A stretch of 64,000 bases of DNA, from assembly GCA_011754535.1 (NCBI GenBank), contig JAAQVN010000001.1, positions 2,542,001 through 2,606,000 of the forward strand. Reading direction: 5' to 3'. The notes under the pieces were generated by a model. The model did not search any database. It was given only the letters and a program-made list of their open reading frames with translations, and was not told the DNA's origin. This stretch comes from Enterobacter asburiae. GTDB lineage: Bacteria; Pseudomonadota; Gammaproteobacteria; Enterobacterales; Enterobacteriaceae. Shown here piece after piece: positions 46,062-55,141 of the stretch. Each line of letters starts with the position of its first letter. Positions within the stretch are counted from its first letter, which is position 1. Both the position numbers and the translations under genes were made by a program.

Positions 46062-48232
46062 CAGCGACGACGACCACCACTCAGGCCTTAATCGAGTGGA
46101 TTAACGAGACGCGCCTGAACGCCCCTGTGCTGGATAACGATGCTGACGCCCTGCTTGCTCGCATCAACACGGCGCAGGCGCGGGAGCAGGCCATTGAACG
46201 CGCCCTGACCCGCCGTAGCAGCATTGGGCTTTACGGTCATTCTCAGAGCGCCAAAGCACACCTGCTGCTGTCGCTGTGCGGCAGCGGTAACGGGCGCCTG
46301 AACGTGACGCCGGGCCAGCGCACCTTTGACTATTTTTCGCATATCAATCCGGGACATGCCCTGACCAACATGGCCGTGCGCTTCACCCGCGACATCCCGG
46401 AGGTAGCGGATGAGGCGTTTCCGCTACGTCTGAGCCTCGTCACCGAGGCCGAACTGGTACAGCTGTTTATTGCCCGCACGACGCTGCACCCGCAGATGCG
46501 CGCGGTGGATAAAACGGTCATTGAGACGCGTCTGGAGAAATGGCGCGGCCTGCGCCAGCCGCAGGGCGTTCCCGGCATCACCGCTCAGGAAGTGGGTGCG
46601 ATTGCCCGCTTCTGGCAAAGCACCGTACCCGCCGCGAAACAGCAAATTGACGATGCCCTGTGGCATGAGTTTGCCCAGCTGGTGCCATCGCTCGATCTCA
46701 GCACCCGCGCCAGCGTCTGGTCGCTGCTGTGGGGCGAGCAGCAGGAGTTAACCCAGCAGTGGCTGAAGCTTGCCCACGTGCTGCATCAGACCAGCCATGC
46801 CAGCGAGCTGGCTGCGCCGCTGAGCCTGCTGGTGGACAGCTTTGGCCTGCCCGGCGAAGGCTTCCTGACGCACGGCACCTTAACCCAGCAGGAGGCTCAG
46901 GAGACGCTGCTGCATCCGCTGAACAACGGTGAAATGCTCAACGCCATCAGCATCCCGGTCGACGTGCTTGCCTTCCTGACCCGCGAGCTGGCCTTGCCGG
47001 TTGAGAACGGAGCGCTGGATAATGTTGATATCATTGACATTCCGGTCTTTGAAGACCGCAGTGCCGATCCTTTAGTACAGGCTAAATGCCAGTGGTTGCT
47101 TGAACATTACCGCCAGCAGCTCCAGCCGGATGTGCTGGTGATCTGCAATGCGACGGCGCAGCACGAGCAGACTGCCCAAAAAGCAAAAGTGTTAACTAAC
47201 TGGGTAAAAGAGACCCAGCCTGCCGAGGAGTCTGCCCTGCCGGGTCTGGTGTGGGCGATCACCCCGCATGACGCTCGCTTCACCACCCGACAGAATCTCG
47301 ATGAAGCCGTACAGCATCTGCTTGGCAAGCCTGGCCTGCGCTGGGGAACACTGCAGGCGCTGGACAGCCACAGCATGCAGCGCGTCATTGAGTGGTTGTC
47401 TCAGGCTACGCTACCCGCACAGCGGCAGAAGCGTCTCGGCACGCTGAAAAACCTGCTGCGGCAGGAGATCGCGTCGCTGATGCAAAGCTACCTGGCGCCG
47501 CTGGTTGAGGAACCGGGTACGCGACGCGCTCAGGCCGAAAACATGGTGCGCACGCTGCAAAGCAGCGCTGCCCGTCACGGCGAGCTGCTTGAGGGCCTGC
47601 TCCCGCCGCTGAAAGCCTTTGAAACGCTGCTCGCCGTTCAGCAGCCGCGCGAGGAGCAGGTGAACGGACTGTTTACGGACACCATCGATCTGTTCGCCGA
47701 TAACGCCCAGGAAAGCGCAGGACGGTTCCAGACAAAAGACAACGCGCGTCTGGCGCACAAAGTATGGATAAATCATCTGCGCCAGTGGAGCCGCAATGAA
47801 GCTACGGCCGCCCGTCTTGGGCTGGAGCCTGCGGTACTGCAGCAAATCGCGGATGTACTGGTGGTAACCAGCTATCGGCTTAATCTGCCGCAACAGCTTC
47901 AGCGAATTGTCGAAGCGGATAAAAGCAGCGCGGCGCAGCTGCACGCCGTGATGGGGAATTTCGTTGGCTGGCTGGGTTACGATCAGTCACCTGCAGCAGA
48001 GCGCCCCGCAAGCCGCATCCGCAAAGGTCAGGCAATCTTTGTTACGCCCGTCGTCAGCAGTGACGCACCGCGCCTGACGCGTCTGGGGGAACAGCCGGTC
48101 CATGCGGCCACCGCGTACGTTTACGACTGGCTGGTCGCACTCTATAGCCGGGCAATAGAGAATATTGATTATCAGCTTCCGCATGATGTTCAGCCTGACG
48201 CACGTCGGGCACTACGGACTTTAATCATGTAG
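46058..48232 (+). CDS. srfC: SrfC, P-loop-like virulence-factor family protein
   Basis: A 724-residue protein of the SrfC family. SIGLYGHSQSAKAHLLLSLC (residues 55-74) resembles a Walker A loop of large GTPases but lacks the usual GK[ST] ending: it reads SAKA. Further on, VDIIDIPVFEDRS has the look of a DxxG region and VLVICNATAQ of a G4 strand. The C-terminal half is helical (QRIVEADKSSAAQL). This is a dynamin-like GTPase outline with eroded catalysis. No signal peptide or membrane segment. Translationally coupled to srfB, it closes the operon; a REP unit follows. Confidence 0.84.
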   Translation: MTATTTTTQALIEWINETRLNAPVLDNDADALLARINTAQAREQAIERALTRRSSIGLYGHSQSAKAHLLLSLCGSGNGRLNVTPGQRTFDYFSHINPGHALTNMAVRFTRDIPEVADEAFPLRLSLVTEAELVQLFIARTTLHPQMRAVDKTVIETRLEKWRGLRQPQGVPGITAQEVGAIARFWQSTVPAAKQQIDDALWHEFAQLVPSLDLSTRASVWSLLWGEQQELTQQWLKLAHVLHQTSHASELAAPLSLLVDSFGLPGEGFLTHGTLTQQEAQETLLHPLNNGEMLNAISIPVDVLAFLTRELALPVENGALDNVDIIDIPVFEDRSADPLVQAKCQWLLEHYRQQLQPDVLVICNATAQHEQTAQKAKVLTNWVKETQPAEESALPGLVWAITPHDARFTTRQNLDEAVQHLLGKPGLRWGTLQALDSHSMQRVIEWLSQATLPAQRQKRLGTLKNLLRQEIASLMQSYLAPLVEEPGTRRAQAENMVRTLQSSAARHGELLEGLLPPLKAFETLLAVQQPREEQVNGLFTDTIDLFADNAQESAGRFQTKDNARLAHKVWINHLRQWSRNEATAARLGLEPAVLQQIADVLVVTSYRLNLPQQLQRIVEADKSSAAQLHAVMGNFVGWLGYDQSPAAERPASRIRKGQAIFVTPVVSSDAPRLTRLGEQPVHAATAYVYDWLVALYSRAIENIDYQLPHDVQPDARRALRTLIM

Positions 48233-48243
48233 CCGCCTTTTTT

Positions 48244-48270
48244 GCCGGGTGGCGCTGCGCTTACCCGGCC
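48244..48270. repeat. REP unit after srfC
   Basis: GCCGGGTGGCGCTGCGC-TTACCCGGC is a single palindromic REP unit, the same kind as at 39776. It lies between the srfC stop and the convergent hydrolase stop, where it can protect or end both transcripts. Confidence 0.85.
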
Positions 48271-48303
48271 AACATTCCGCAACGATAATAAACTGCACAA
48301 TAA

Positions 48304-49059
48304 TCACGCCGCCATACACTCGGCTAACGTCTTTGCCAATGCGGACGGGTTTTCCCACGACATGGAATGCCCCGCCGCAGGGATAATTTTTACCTCAACG
48401 CCCTTCTGCTTCAGATTGTCTACATCATCATCCGGCAGTGAGAGCTCACCGAAAATCAACGTTACCGGGCAAGGCAGCGACAAAAATTGGGTTTCCCAGT
48501 CCGGCTCAACGCCCGCCACCAGGCTCGATGCGCCCCGCCAGACGGCATATGACGCGTTACTCTTCAGGCACCCTGCCCACGCGGTGGTTTCTGCGCCGAG
48601 CATGGCGTTATAGCCCTGTTCCAGAAACTGTTGTTCAGTTTGCGCTGCAATAGATCGGCTGAACATGCCCCCGCCCGCATGAAAATTGGGCTCTGACACC
48701 ATCAATCCCTTTATGCGTGCTGCCAGCAGCCCTGCCGTTTCGATAGCAATACTGCCGCCCATGCTGTGGCCATATAGCCAAAAGGCATCCAGCTGAAGAT
48801 GGTCAATCAGTTCCGCCACAACGCGTGCCTGGTCGGTGGTTTTATAGCTGTAATGGTCAGGTTTATCGCTGTAACCGCAGCCGGGCAAATCGATGAGAAT
48901 CGCACTGCGCGCGCCAAACAGCGGGTCACAAACGACGCGGGGATATTCATAGGAAGAGGCGCAGCCCAATCCGTGGATGAAGACTACGGGATCGCCAGAG
49001 CCGGGCAAATCATGCCAGCGCACGGTGCAACCCGCATGCTGCGAGTAAAAACTGTTCAT
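48304..49059 (-). CDS. Alpha/beta hydrolase, substrate unknown
   Basis: A 251-residue alpha/beta hydrolase: oxyanion region VVFIHGLGCASSYEY, nucleophile Ser in LYGHSMGGSIAIETAG, and an acid/His pair in LIFGELSLPDDD and AAGHSMSWENPSALA. Cytoplasmic. Start ATG 49059 (MNSFYSQ) follows AAAGGAG; a GTG six bases earlier is less likely. It lies between srfC and ortT and has no clear functional link to either. Confidence 0.85.
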   Translation of the reverse strand: MNSFYSQHAGCTVRWHDLPGSGDPVVFIHGLGCASSYEYPRVVCDPLFGARSAILIDLPGCGYSDKPDHYSYKTTDQARVVAELIDHLQLDAFWLYGHSMGGSIAIETAGLLAARIKGLMVSEPNFHAGGGMFSRSIAAQTEQQFLEQGYNAMLGAETTAWAGCLKSNASYAVWRGASSLVAGVEPDWETQFLSLPCPVTLIFGELSLPDDDVDNLKQKGVEVKIIPAAGHSMSWENPSALAKTLAECMAA

Positions 49060-49145
49060 AAGCACTCCTTTTACGATGCACTGTTTATTTATACAGTCAT
49101 CATAACTGGAATGCCATATTCATCGTTTAAAAATGGAAGGATGCT

Positions 49146-49319
49146 TCAGAAAAGCGAGACCAGCAGCGCAACGGGGAAACTCATCGGCCAGGTCGACCCT
49201 ACCAGAAACGCGCTAAGCAGGCGAATGCGCTTGCGATCTTTAGAAAGGAACCAGGTAATTAATGCGCAGATGGAAGCCATGATTGCGTAAAAAACCAACA
49301 TCTTTTGATACAACGTCAT
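49146..49319 (-). CDS. ortT: OrtT/GhoT-family small membrane toxin
   Basis: A 57-residue protein, the exact length of E. coli OrtT (YdcX) and GhoT. It starts MTLYQKMLVFYAIMASICAL and contains ITWFLSKDRKRIRLLSAFLV, then VGSTWPMSFPVALLVSLF: two membrane segments with a basic loop. OrtT is an orphan toxin that lowers membrane potential under stress; no antitoxin gene is beside it here either. Start ATG 49319; the frame is open to 49355 without merit. A candidate FNR site lies upstream. Confidence 0.92.
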   Translation of the reverse strand: MTLYQKMLVFYAIMASICALITWFLSKDRKRIRLLSAFLVGSTWPMSFPVALLVSLF

Positions 49320-49368
49320 TCTGTATACCAGAGCCGAAAAAATAACCGCACGCAATATGCGTCATATG

Positions 49369-49382
49369 TTGACACAGATCAA
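49369..49382 (-). promoter_or_regulatory. FNR-like site upstream of ortT
   Basis: TTGACACAGATCAA matches the FNR consensus TTGAT-N4-ATCAA in nine of ten positions. It lies 50 bases before the ortT start. No activity evidence is available from sequence. Confidence 0.45.
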
Positions 49383-49457
49383 GTTTTTTCGTTACAGAAT
49401 AACCACTTAAAAATTACGGATAATAACAATTGAGTATCTTGTGTAACACTCATAGTG

Positions 49458-49494
49458 AAAAACAGGAAGGCCTGGCCGCACAAGCGACCAGGCA
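49458..49494 (-). terminator. Terminator of the ydcSTUV-patD transcript
   Basis: On the minus strand GCCTGGTCGC and GCGGCCAGGC pair (one G-T wobble) around a TTGT loop (49470-49493), followed by CTTCCTGTTTTT. It lies 8 bases past the patD stop, a good intrinsic terminator. Confidence 0.75.
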
Positions 49495-49502
49495 AGATGG
49501 GC

Positions 49503-50927
49503 CTAGTGTTTGATCATGACATGCCGCACGACCGTATAATCCTCAAGCCCGTACACCGACATATCTTTGCCGTAGCCGGATAACTTCATGCCGCCGTGCG
49601 GCATTTCGCTCACCAGCATAAAGTGGGTATTCACCCAAGTGCAGCCGTACTGCAGGCGCGCGCTCAGGCGATGGGCGCGGCCCACGTCTTTGGTCCAGAC
49701 CGATGACGCCAGGCCGTACTGCGAATCGTTCGCCCAGGCCAGCACCTGCGCCTCGTCGTCAAATTCAGTAACGCTCACCACCGGGCCAAACACCTCTCGC
49801 TGAACAATGGCGTCGTCCTGCTTTGCCCCCGCCAGCAGGGTTGGCTGGAAGTAGTAGCCCGCCCCCTCTTTTTTGCTCCCGCCCGTGACAACGCGAATAT
49901 GGCCGAGCGCTTTCGCCTCATCGACGGCCTGCCAGACGCGTGAAAGATGGGCAGCCGAGCTGAGCGGTCCCAGTTCGGTAGAGGCATCGTCCGGGACACC
50001 CATTTTAAGGCTGGCAACCGCTGCGCCCAGCTTTTCCACCAGTTGGGCATAGATGCCCTTCTGAGCATAAATACGACAGGCCGCCGTACAATCCTGCCCG
50101 GCATTGTAGAAACCAAACGTCCGCACCCCTTCGACAACCGCATCCAGGTCGGCATCATCAAACACGATAACCGGCGCTTTACCACCCAGCTCCATATGGG
50201 TGCGTTTAATGGAGGACGCGGTATGGCCAATGATATGTTCCCCGGTAGCAATTGATCCGGTCAGTGAGACCATACGGACTTTCTCATGGCCGGTAAGCGG
50301 GTCGCCCACCGTTTTACCGCGACCAAACAGGACGTTCAGAACGCCTGCCGGGAAGATATCTTTTGCCATCTCTCCCAGCTTCAGCGCGGTCAGCGGTGTG
50401 ATTTCTGAGGGCTTAATCACCACGCAGTTCCCTGCCGCCAGCGCGGGGGCCAGCTTCCAGGCCGCCATCATCAGCGGGTAGTTCCAGGGGGCAATAGAGG
50501 CAACCACGCCCACCGGATCGCGGCGGATCATAGACGTGTGCCCGTCAAGGTACTCACCGGCTGCCAGCCCGTTCAGACAGCGGGCGGCCCCGGCAAAGAA
50601 ACGGAAAACGTCGACAACTGCCGGAATTTCATCGCCCAGCACGCAGTGCAGCGGCTTGCCGCAGTTGAGGGATTCGAGCCGGGCAAAGTCCTCCCCATGC
50701 GCTTCAATCGCATCCGCCAGCTTCAGCAGGCACTCGGCGCGGGTTTTCGGCGTGGTTTGCCCCCATGCCGCAAATGCACGGTCGGCCGCATGAACCGCCG
50801 CGTCGACCTGTGCCGCAGACGCTTCAGCAATCTCCAGCAGCACCTCTCCGGTGGCCGGGTTATAGACCGGCTGTTTTTCTCCCTCTCCGGTTACCAGCTT
50901 TCCCTCTATCAGCAGTTGTGTTTGCAT
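49503..50927 (-). CDS. patD: Gamma-aminobutyraldehyde dehydrogenase (YdcW)
   Basis: A 474-residue aldehyde dehydrogenase (same length as E. coli PatD). The NAD fold shows [20 protein letters not shown] and [13 protein letters not shown]; the catalytic Glu is in [18 protein letters not shown] and the Cys in [16 protein letters not shown]. It oxidises 4-aminobutanal to GABA with NAD+, the second step of transaminase-route putrescine breakdown. Last gene after ydcSTUV, 24 bases behind ydcV, so co-transcribed with the transporter. Confidence 0.94.
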   Translation of the reverse strand: MQTQLLIEGKLVTGEGEKQPVYNPATGEVLLEIAEASAAQVDAAVHAADRAFAAWGQTTPKTRAECLLKLADAIEAHGEDFARLESLNCGKPLHCVLGDEIPAVVDVFRFFAGAARCLNGLAAGEYLDGHTSMIRRDPVGVVASIAPWNYPLMMAAWKLAPALAAGNCVVIKPSEITPLTALKLGEMAKDIFPAGVLNVLFGRGKTVGDPLTGHEKVRMVSLTGSIATGEHIIGHTASSIKRTHMELGGKAPVIVFDDADLDAVVEGVRTFGFYNAGQDCTAACRIYAQKGIYAQLVEKLGAAVASLKMGVPDDASTELGPLSSAAHLSRVWQAVDEAKALGHIRVVTGGSKKEGAGYYFQPTLLAGAKQDDAIVQREVFGPVVSVTEFDDEAQVLAWANDSQYGLASSVWTKDVGRAHRLSARLQYGCTWVNTHFMLVSEMPHGGMKLSGYGKDMSVYGLEDYTVVRHVMIKH

Positions 50928-50951
50928 AGCATTGTCCTGTTGAAATCACTG

Positions 50952-51758
50952 TTATTTCCCGCTGCCGGCGATGTTCTCGCCGTCGCGGGTTAGCCACCAG
51001 GCTCCCAGAATGGGGATAGTTGTCACCAGCATCACCAGCAGTGCTACCACGTTGGTGACCGGCACGTCGCGCGGACGACCAAGCTGATTGAGCAACCACA
51101 GCGGTAACGTGCGCTCGTGTCCCGCCGTAAACGTTGTGACGATTATCTCGTCAAACGACAGGGCAAACGCCAGCATTCCCCCGGCCAGCAGCGCGGAACC
51201 CAGATTGGGCAGCACCACATAGCGGAAGGTTTGCCATCCGTCGGCCCCGAGATCCATCGACGCTTCCACCAGGCTCCAGGAGGTGCGTCTGAACCGGGCA
51301 ATCACGTTGTTAAACACCACCACCACGCAGAAGGTGGCGTGCCCAACCACGATGGTAAAGAATCCTGGTTCCAGGTTGATTGTTTTGAAGGCCGTCAGCA
51401 GCGCCAGGCCGGTGATGATCCCCGGTAACGCAATCGGCAGCAGCAGCAACAGCGAGATCGCGTTCTTACCAAAAAACTCGCTTCGCCACAGCGCCGCTGC
51501 AGCAAGCGTGCCAAGCACAAGGGCTATCGCGGTGGATAGCGCTGCAATCTGAAGTGACAACGTCACGGATTCAATAATATCGCCGCGACCCGCCGCCGCG
51601 CTAAACCACTTCAGCGTCAGCCCCTGCGGCGGAAAGCTGAAGGCCGCGTCTTCGGTATTAAAGGCATAGGTCGCGATAATCAGCAGCGGGAAGTGCAGGA
51701 AGATAACCCCTCCCCAGGCGGCCACTTTCAGGAACAGCGGTGCGCGTTCAGAGTGCAT
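50952..51758 (-). CDS. ydcV: YdcV, ABC polyamine-type permease
   Basis: A 268-residue inner-membrane permease (PotC type) with six segments and the EAA loop [18 protein letters not shown]. It forms the YdcSTUV transporter with YdcU, thought to import putrescine or spermidine. Overlaps ydcU by 11 bases. Placed before patD. Confidence 0.92.
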   Translation of the reverse strand: MHSERAPLFLKVAAWGGVIFLHFPLLIIATYAFNTEDAAFSFPPQGLTLKWFSAAAGRGDIIESVTLSLQIAALSTAIALVLGTLAAAALWRSEFFGKNAISLLLLLPIALPGIITGLALLTAFKTINLEPGFFTIVVGHATFCVVVVFNNVIARFRRTSWSLVEASMDLGADGWQTFRYVVLPNLGSALLAGGMLAFALSFDEIIVTTFTAGHERTLPLWLLNQLGRPRDVPVTNVVALLVMLVTTIPILGAWWLTRDGENIAGSGK

Positions 51759-52692
51759 CGAATGCTCCCAGACGCTTCACGAACGCCAGATAGAGTGAAA
51801 TCAGCACGATGGGCACCAGCGTGAACGCGGCGGCCATGGGCATATTGCCAATGGCACCCTGCTGCGAGTAGACCATGTTACCGATGAAATAGCCCGGCGG
51901 GCCTACCAGCTGCGGAACGATGAAATCCCCCAGCGTCAGGGAAAAAGTGAATATTGAACCTGCCGCAATACCCGGGATCGCCAGCGGCAGAACGACGTAG
52001 CGAAAGGTCTGGCGCGGGCGCGCGCCGAGGTCGGCTGAGGCCTGCAGCAGCGAGGCAGGCAGACGTTCCAGCGCCGCCTGAACCGGCAGGATCATAAACG
52101 GCAGCCAGATATAGACGAAGACCAGAAACCGTCCCAGCCCTGAGGTGGACAAGGTGTTGCCGCCAATCGCGGGTAGCGTAAGGATCGAGGTCAGGATCGG
52201 CTCCAGCCCCATATGATTAAGAAACCACTGCGCCACCCCGTCCTTCGCCAGCAGCAGCGTCCAGGCGTAGGCTTTGACGATGTAGCTTGCCCACATAGGC
52301 AGCATCACGGCGATATAGAAGAATGCTTTCCACCTGCCGCGGGTGTATCGCGCCATGTACCAGGCCATCGGGAGTGCCAGGATGGCGCTGGCAATCGTCA
52401 CCGCAATCGCCATCGTCAACGTGCGCAGGATAATGTCGTAGTTTGCCGGGTTGAAAAGCGCCTGAATGTTCGCCAGGGTCAGATCCGGCGTGACGGCCAT
52501 GGTGAAATCGTCAAAGGTGTAAAACCCCTGCCACAGCAGGGTAAGAAGCGATCCCAGATAGACGATGCCAAACCACATTAGCGGCGCGAGCAGGAGCAGA
52601 AACAGGCCGAGCGACGGTTTACGCCAGAACAGAGCCGTCACGCGGCTTACGCGGCTGCGGGAGACGGGAGGATGCGCAACGCTCATAGCCAT
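51748..52692 (-). CDS. ydcU: YdcU, ABC polyamine-type permease
   Basis: A 314-residue permease (PotB type), nearly the same as E. coli YdcU over [20 protein letters not shown] and [20 protein letters not shown] (EAA loop). The N-terminus [12 protein letters not shown] is longer than typical permeases, as in E. coli. It begins one base after the ydcT-side boundary, so the two are translated in close succession. Confidence 0.92.
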   Translation of the reverse strand: MAMSVAHPPVSRSRVSRVTALFWRKPSLGLFLLLLAPLMWFGIVYLGSLLTLLWQGFYTFDDFTMAVTPDLTLANIQALFNPANYDIILRTLTMAIAVTIASAILALPMAWYMARYTRGRWKAFFYIAVMLPMWASYIVKAYAWTLLLAKDGVAQWFLNHMGLEPILTSILTLPAIGGNTLSTSGLGRFLVFVYIWLPFMILPVQAALERLPASLLQASADLGARPRQTFRYVVLPLAIPGIAAGSIFTFSLTLGDFIVPQLVGPPGYFIGNMVYSQQGAIGNMPMAAAFTLVPIVLISLYLAFVKRLGAFDAL

Positions 52693-52693
52693 T

Positions 52694-53707
52694 TCACCTC
52701 TCCTCCTGCAGGCGAATCATCGCCTCGCGTGACCACGACGCCGTGACCGCCTGCCCCGGCGCAATGCCGCTCAGCGGCGAAGTTTCACTGAGGTTGGCCT
52801 GGCTTACCAGCAGTTTGGCACCGTCGGCGAGCTTCAGCTCCAGCCGCGTGGCGGCCCCCTGATACTGAACGGCCTGCACGACGCCCTGAACCTGAACGTC
52901 TCCGCCCTCATTAAGGCGAATATGTTCCGGACGCAGGGAATAGCTGCCTTCCATGCCGCATATTTTCTGCGCCAGACCCGCATCGAAGACGTTAGAGGTG
53001 CCGACAAAACTGGCGACAAACGGCGTGCGCGGACGCATGTAGAGATCGCGCGGGGTGTCCACCTGCTCGATGCGCCCGTTATTGAACACCGCGACCCTAT
53101 CTGATATGGATAGGGCCTCGCCCTGATCGTGGGTGACAAAAATAAAGGTGATGCCGAGTTCCTGCTGAAGCTTCTTCAGCTCGAACTGCATCTGTTCCCG
53201 CAGCTTGAGATCGAGCGCGCCTAACGGCTCGTCGAGCAGCAGGACGCGCGGTTCATTCACCAGCGCCCGGGCAATGGCAACACGCTGGCGCTGGCCGCCG
53301 GAAAGCTGCGAAGGCTTGCGGGCGACGGCAAAGCTCAGGCCCACTTTTTCCAGCGCATCACGGGCCTGCGCATGGCGTTTTTTCTTGTCGATGCCTTTGA
53401 CCATCAGCCCGTAGGCGACGTTATCGAGGATCGACATGTGTGGGAACAGCGCGTAGTCCTGAAAGACGGTGTTCACATCCCGCTCCCAGGGAGGCAGTTC
53501 GCTCGCCTCTTTACCGAAGATAGAAATCGTGCCGCCTGACAGCTGCTCAAAGCCGGCAATCAGACGCAGGCAGGTGGTTTTGCCGGAGCCAGAAGGCCCC
53601 AGCATGGAGAAAAATTCCCCGTCATGAATCGCAATGGTGACCCCATCCACCGCCCGCACGTCGCCGTACAGCCGGGAAACATTGTTAAACTCTACTGCGT
53701 ACGTCAT
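52694..53707 (-). CDS. ydcT: YdcT, ABC polyamine-type ATPase
   Basis: A 337-residue ATPase (PotA type): Walker A GPSGSGKTTCLRLIAG, signature LSGGQRQRVAIARALVN, Walker B VLLLDEPLGALD and a C-terminal TOBE-like regulatory domain after residue 240. It drives the YdcUV permease. One base separates it from ydcU, and 17 from the binding-protein gene. Confidence 0.93.
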   Translation of the reverse strand: MTYAVEFNNVSRLYGDVRAVDGVTIAIHDGEFFSMLGPSGSGKTTCLRLIAGFEQLSGGTISIFGKEASELPPWERDVNTVFQDYALFPHMSILDNVAYGLMVKGIDKKKRHAQARDALEKVGLSFAVARKPSQLSGGQRQRVAIARALVNEPRVLLLDEPLGALDLKLREQMQFELKKLQQELGITFIFVTHDQGEALSISDRVAVFNNGRIEQVDTPRDLYMRPRTPFVASFVGTSNVFDAGLAQKICGMEGSYSLRPEHIRLNEGGDVQVQGVVQAVQYQGAATRLELKLADGAKLLVSQANLSETSPLSGIAPGQAVTASWSREAMIRLQEER

Positions 53708-53724
53708 GTTCAGCTCCCGGACGA

Positions 53725-54870
53725 TTAACGGCCGCCCATAATGGCGATGTAATCCTGCGTCCAGCGGCTGTAAGGTACATATTTACCGCCTTCCGCGATG
53801 GGGGTTTTCCAGAACATGATTTTGTCAAAATAGTTATAGCCATTGGTTGCGCAGCCCTTGTCGCCCAGCAGCGTGCTGGCCTTACATCCTTCAGCCACGA
53901 CGGGCAGCGAGCCAAACCATGCCGCCAGATCGCCCTGCACTTTCGGCGTGAGCGACCAGTTCATCCATTTGTAGGCGCACATAGGGTGTTTTGCCTGCGC
54001 GTGCAGCATGGTGGTATCCGCCCAGCCGGTTACCCCCTCTTTCGGGAAGACGGTGGCAACGGGCTGGTTTTCAGCCTTCAGGGCATTCGCCTGATACGGC
54101 CAGGCGCTGGAGGCTACGACGCCTTCGTTTTTGAAGTCGCTCATCTGGACGGTGGTGTCATGCCAGTAGCGGTGGATCAGCGCATGCTGGTCACGAAGCA
54201 CCTTGAGCACGGCGGCATACTGTTGTTCAGTGAGCTGGTACGGGTCGCTAATACCCAGCTGCGGCTGCGTGGCTTTAACGAACAGCGCGGCATCGGCGAT
54301 ATAAATCGGGCCGTCGTACGCCTGCACGCGTCCCTGATTGGTTTTACCGTCCGGCAGATCCTGTTTGGTAAAGACTACGCTCCAGCTGTCCGGCGGCGTC
54401 GGGAAGGTTTTGGTGTTGTACATCAGCAGGTTTGGCCCCCACTGATACGGCGTGCCATAGACCTTGCCGCCTACGTTAAACCACTCGCCCTTCACGATGC
54501 GCGGGTCGAGGGTTTTCCAGTTAGGGATAAGCTCGGGGTTAATCGGCTGAACGCGTTTGCCCATGATCAGGCGCAGGGAGGCGTCACCTGAGGCGGTGAC
54601 CAGGTCATATCCGCCTTTTGCCATCAGGCTGACCATTTCGTCGGACGTGGCCGCCGTTTTGACGTTGACCGCACAGCCGGTCTCTTTTTCAAACTGGGTG
54701 ACCCAGTCATAATTTTTATCCGTCTGTCCGCGTTCGATGTATCCCGGCCAGGCGATAATATCCAGACGACCTTCCCCGTCGCCGATGGCCTTTGGTGGTT
54801 CTGCGGCTTGCGCGGTCATGATAGTCATGCCGAGCGCGCACAGGCTGCTGCGGGCAAATTTTTTGCTCAT
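53725..54870 (-). CDS. ydcS: YdcS, polyamine-type periplasmic binding protein
   Basis: A 381-residue binding protein, same length as E. coli YdcS. Signal peptide MSKKFARSSLCALGMTIMTA, cleaved near AQA-AE. Family 1 motifs: RLDIIAWPGYIERGQTDKNY and AVNVKTAATSDEMVSLMAKG. It is the receptor of the YdcSTUV importer; E. coli YdcS was also reported to make short polyhydroxybutyrate. Start ATG 54870; earlier codons are the leader. The 270-base upstream gap holds the operon promoter; I see no sure motif in it. Confidence 0.92.
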   Translation of the reverse strand: MSKKFARSSLCALGMTIMTAQAAEPPKAIGDGEGRLDIIAWPGYIERGQTDKNYDWVTQFEKETGCAVNVKTAATSDEMVSLMAKGGYDLVTASGDASLRLIMGKRVQPINPELIPNWKTLDPRIVKGEWFNVGGKVYGTPYQWGPNLLMYNTKTFPTPPDSWSVVFTKQDLPDGKTNQGRVQAYDGPIYIADAALFVKATQPQLGISDPYQLTEQQYAAVLKVLRDQHALIHRYWHDTTVQMSDFKNEGVVASSAWPYQANALKAENQPVATVFPKEGVTGWADTTMLHAQAKHPMCAYKWMNWSLTPKVQGDLAAWFGSLPVVAEGCKASTLLGDKGCATNGYNYFDKIMFWKTPIAEGGKYVPYSRWTQDYIAIMGGR

Positions 54871-55141
54871 AAGGGTTACTCCTGTCGCAATGAAATTTAG
54901 CGGCAGCCGTGCCGTAAAAATATCTCCCTTATTAAACGTAGACCGCACGTATGCGCCGCACCGTTCGGCTTAAGGAAATTTCATCAAGGTGTGACCGAGG
55001 ACGCATTCCCCGTTAACTGGATTATAGACAAGGAGTTAGACGCGAAGGCCGGTATGCAGATTTCATATGATACGGCACCGAAAAATATTCGCCGTGCCGT
55101 CGTCAGGATAAGAAATGATTATTTAAATAACGAGGGAAGGA

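Noticed and set aside
54895..54925. Possible sigma-54 promoter upstream of ydcS (GG-N10-GC on the minus strand)
   Set aside because: Only the invariant GG and GC fit; the TTGC part reads CCGC, and no activator site was seen.
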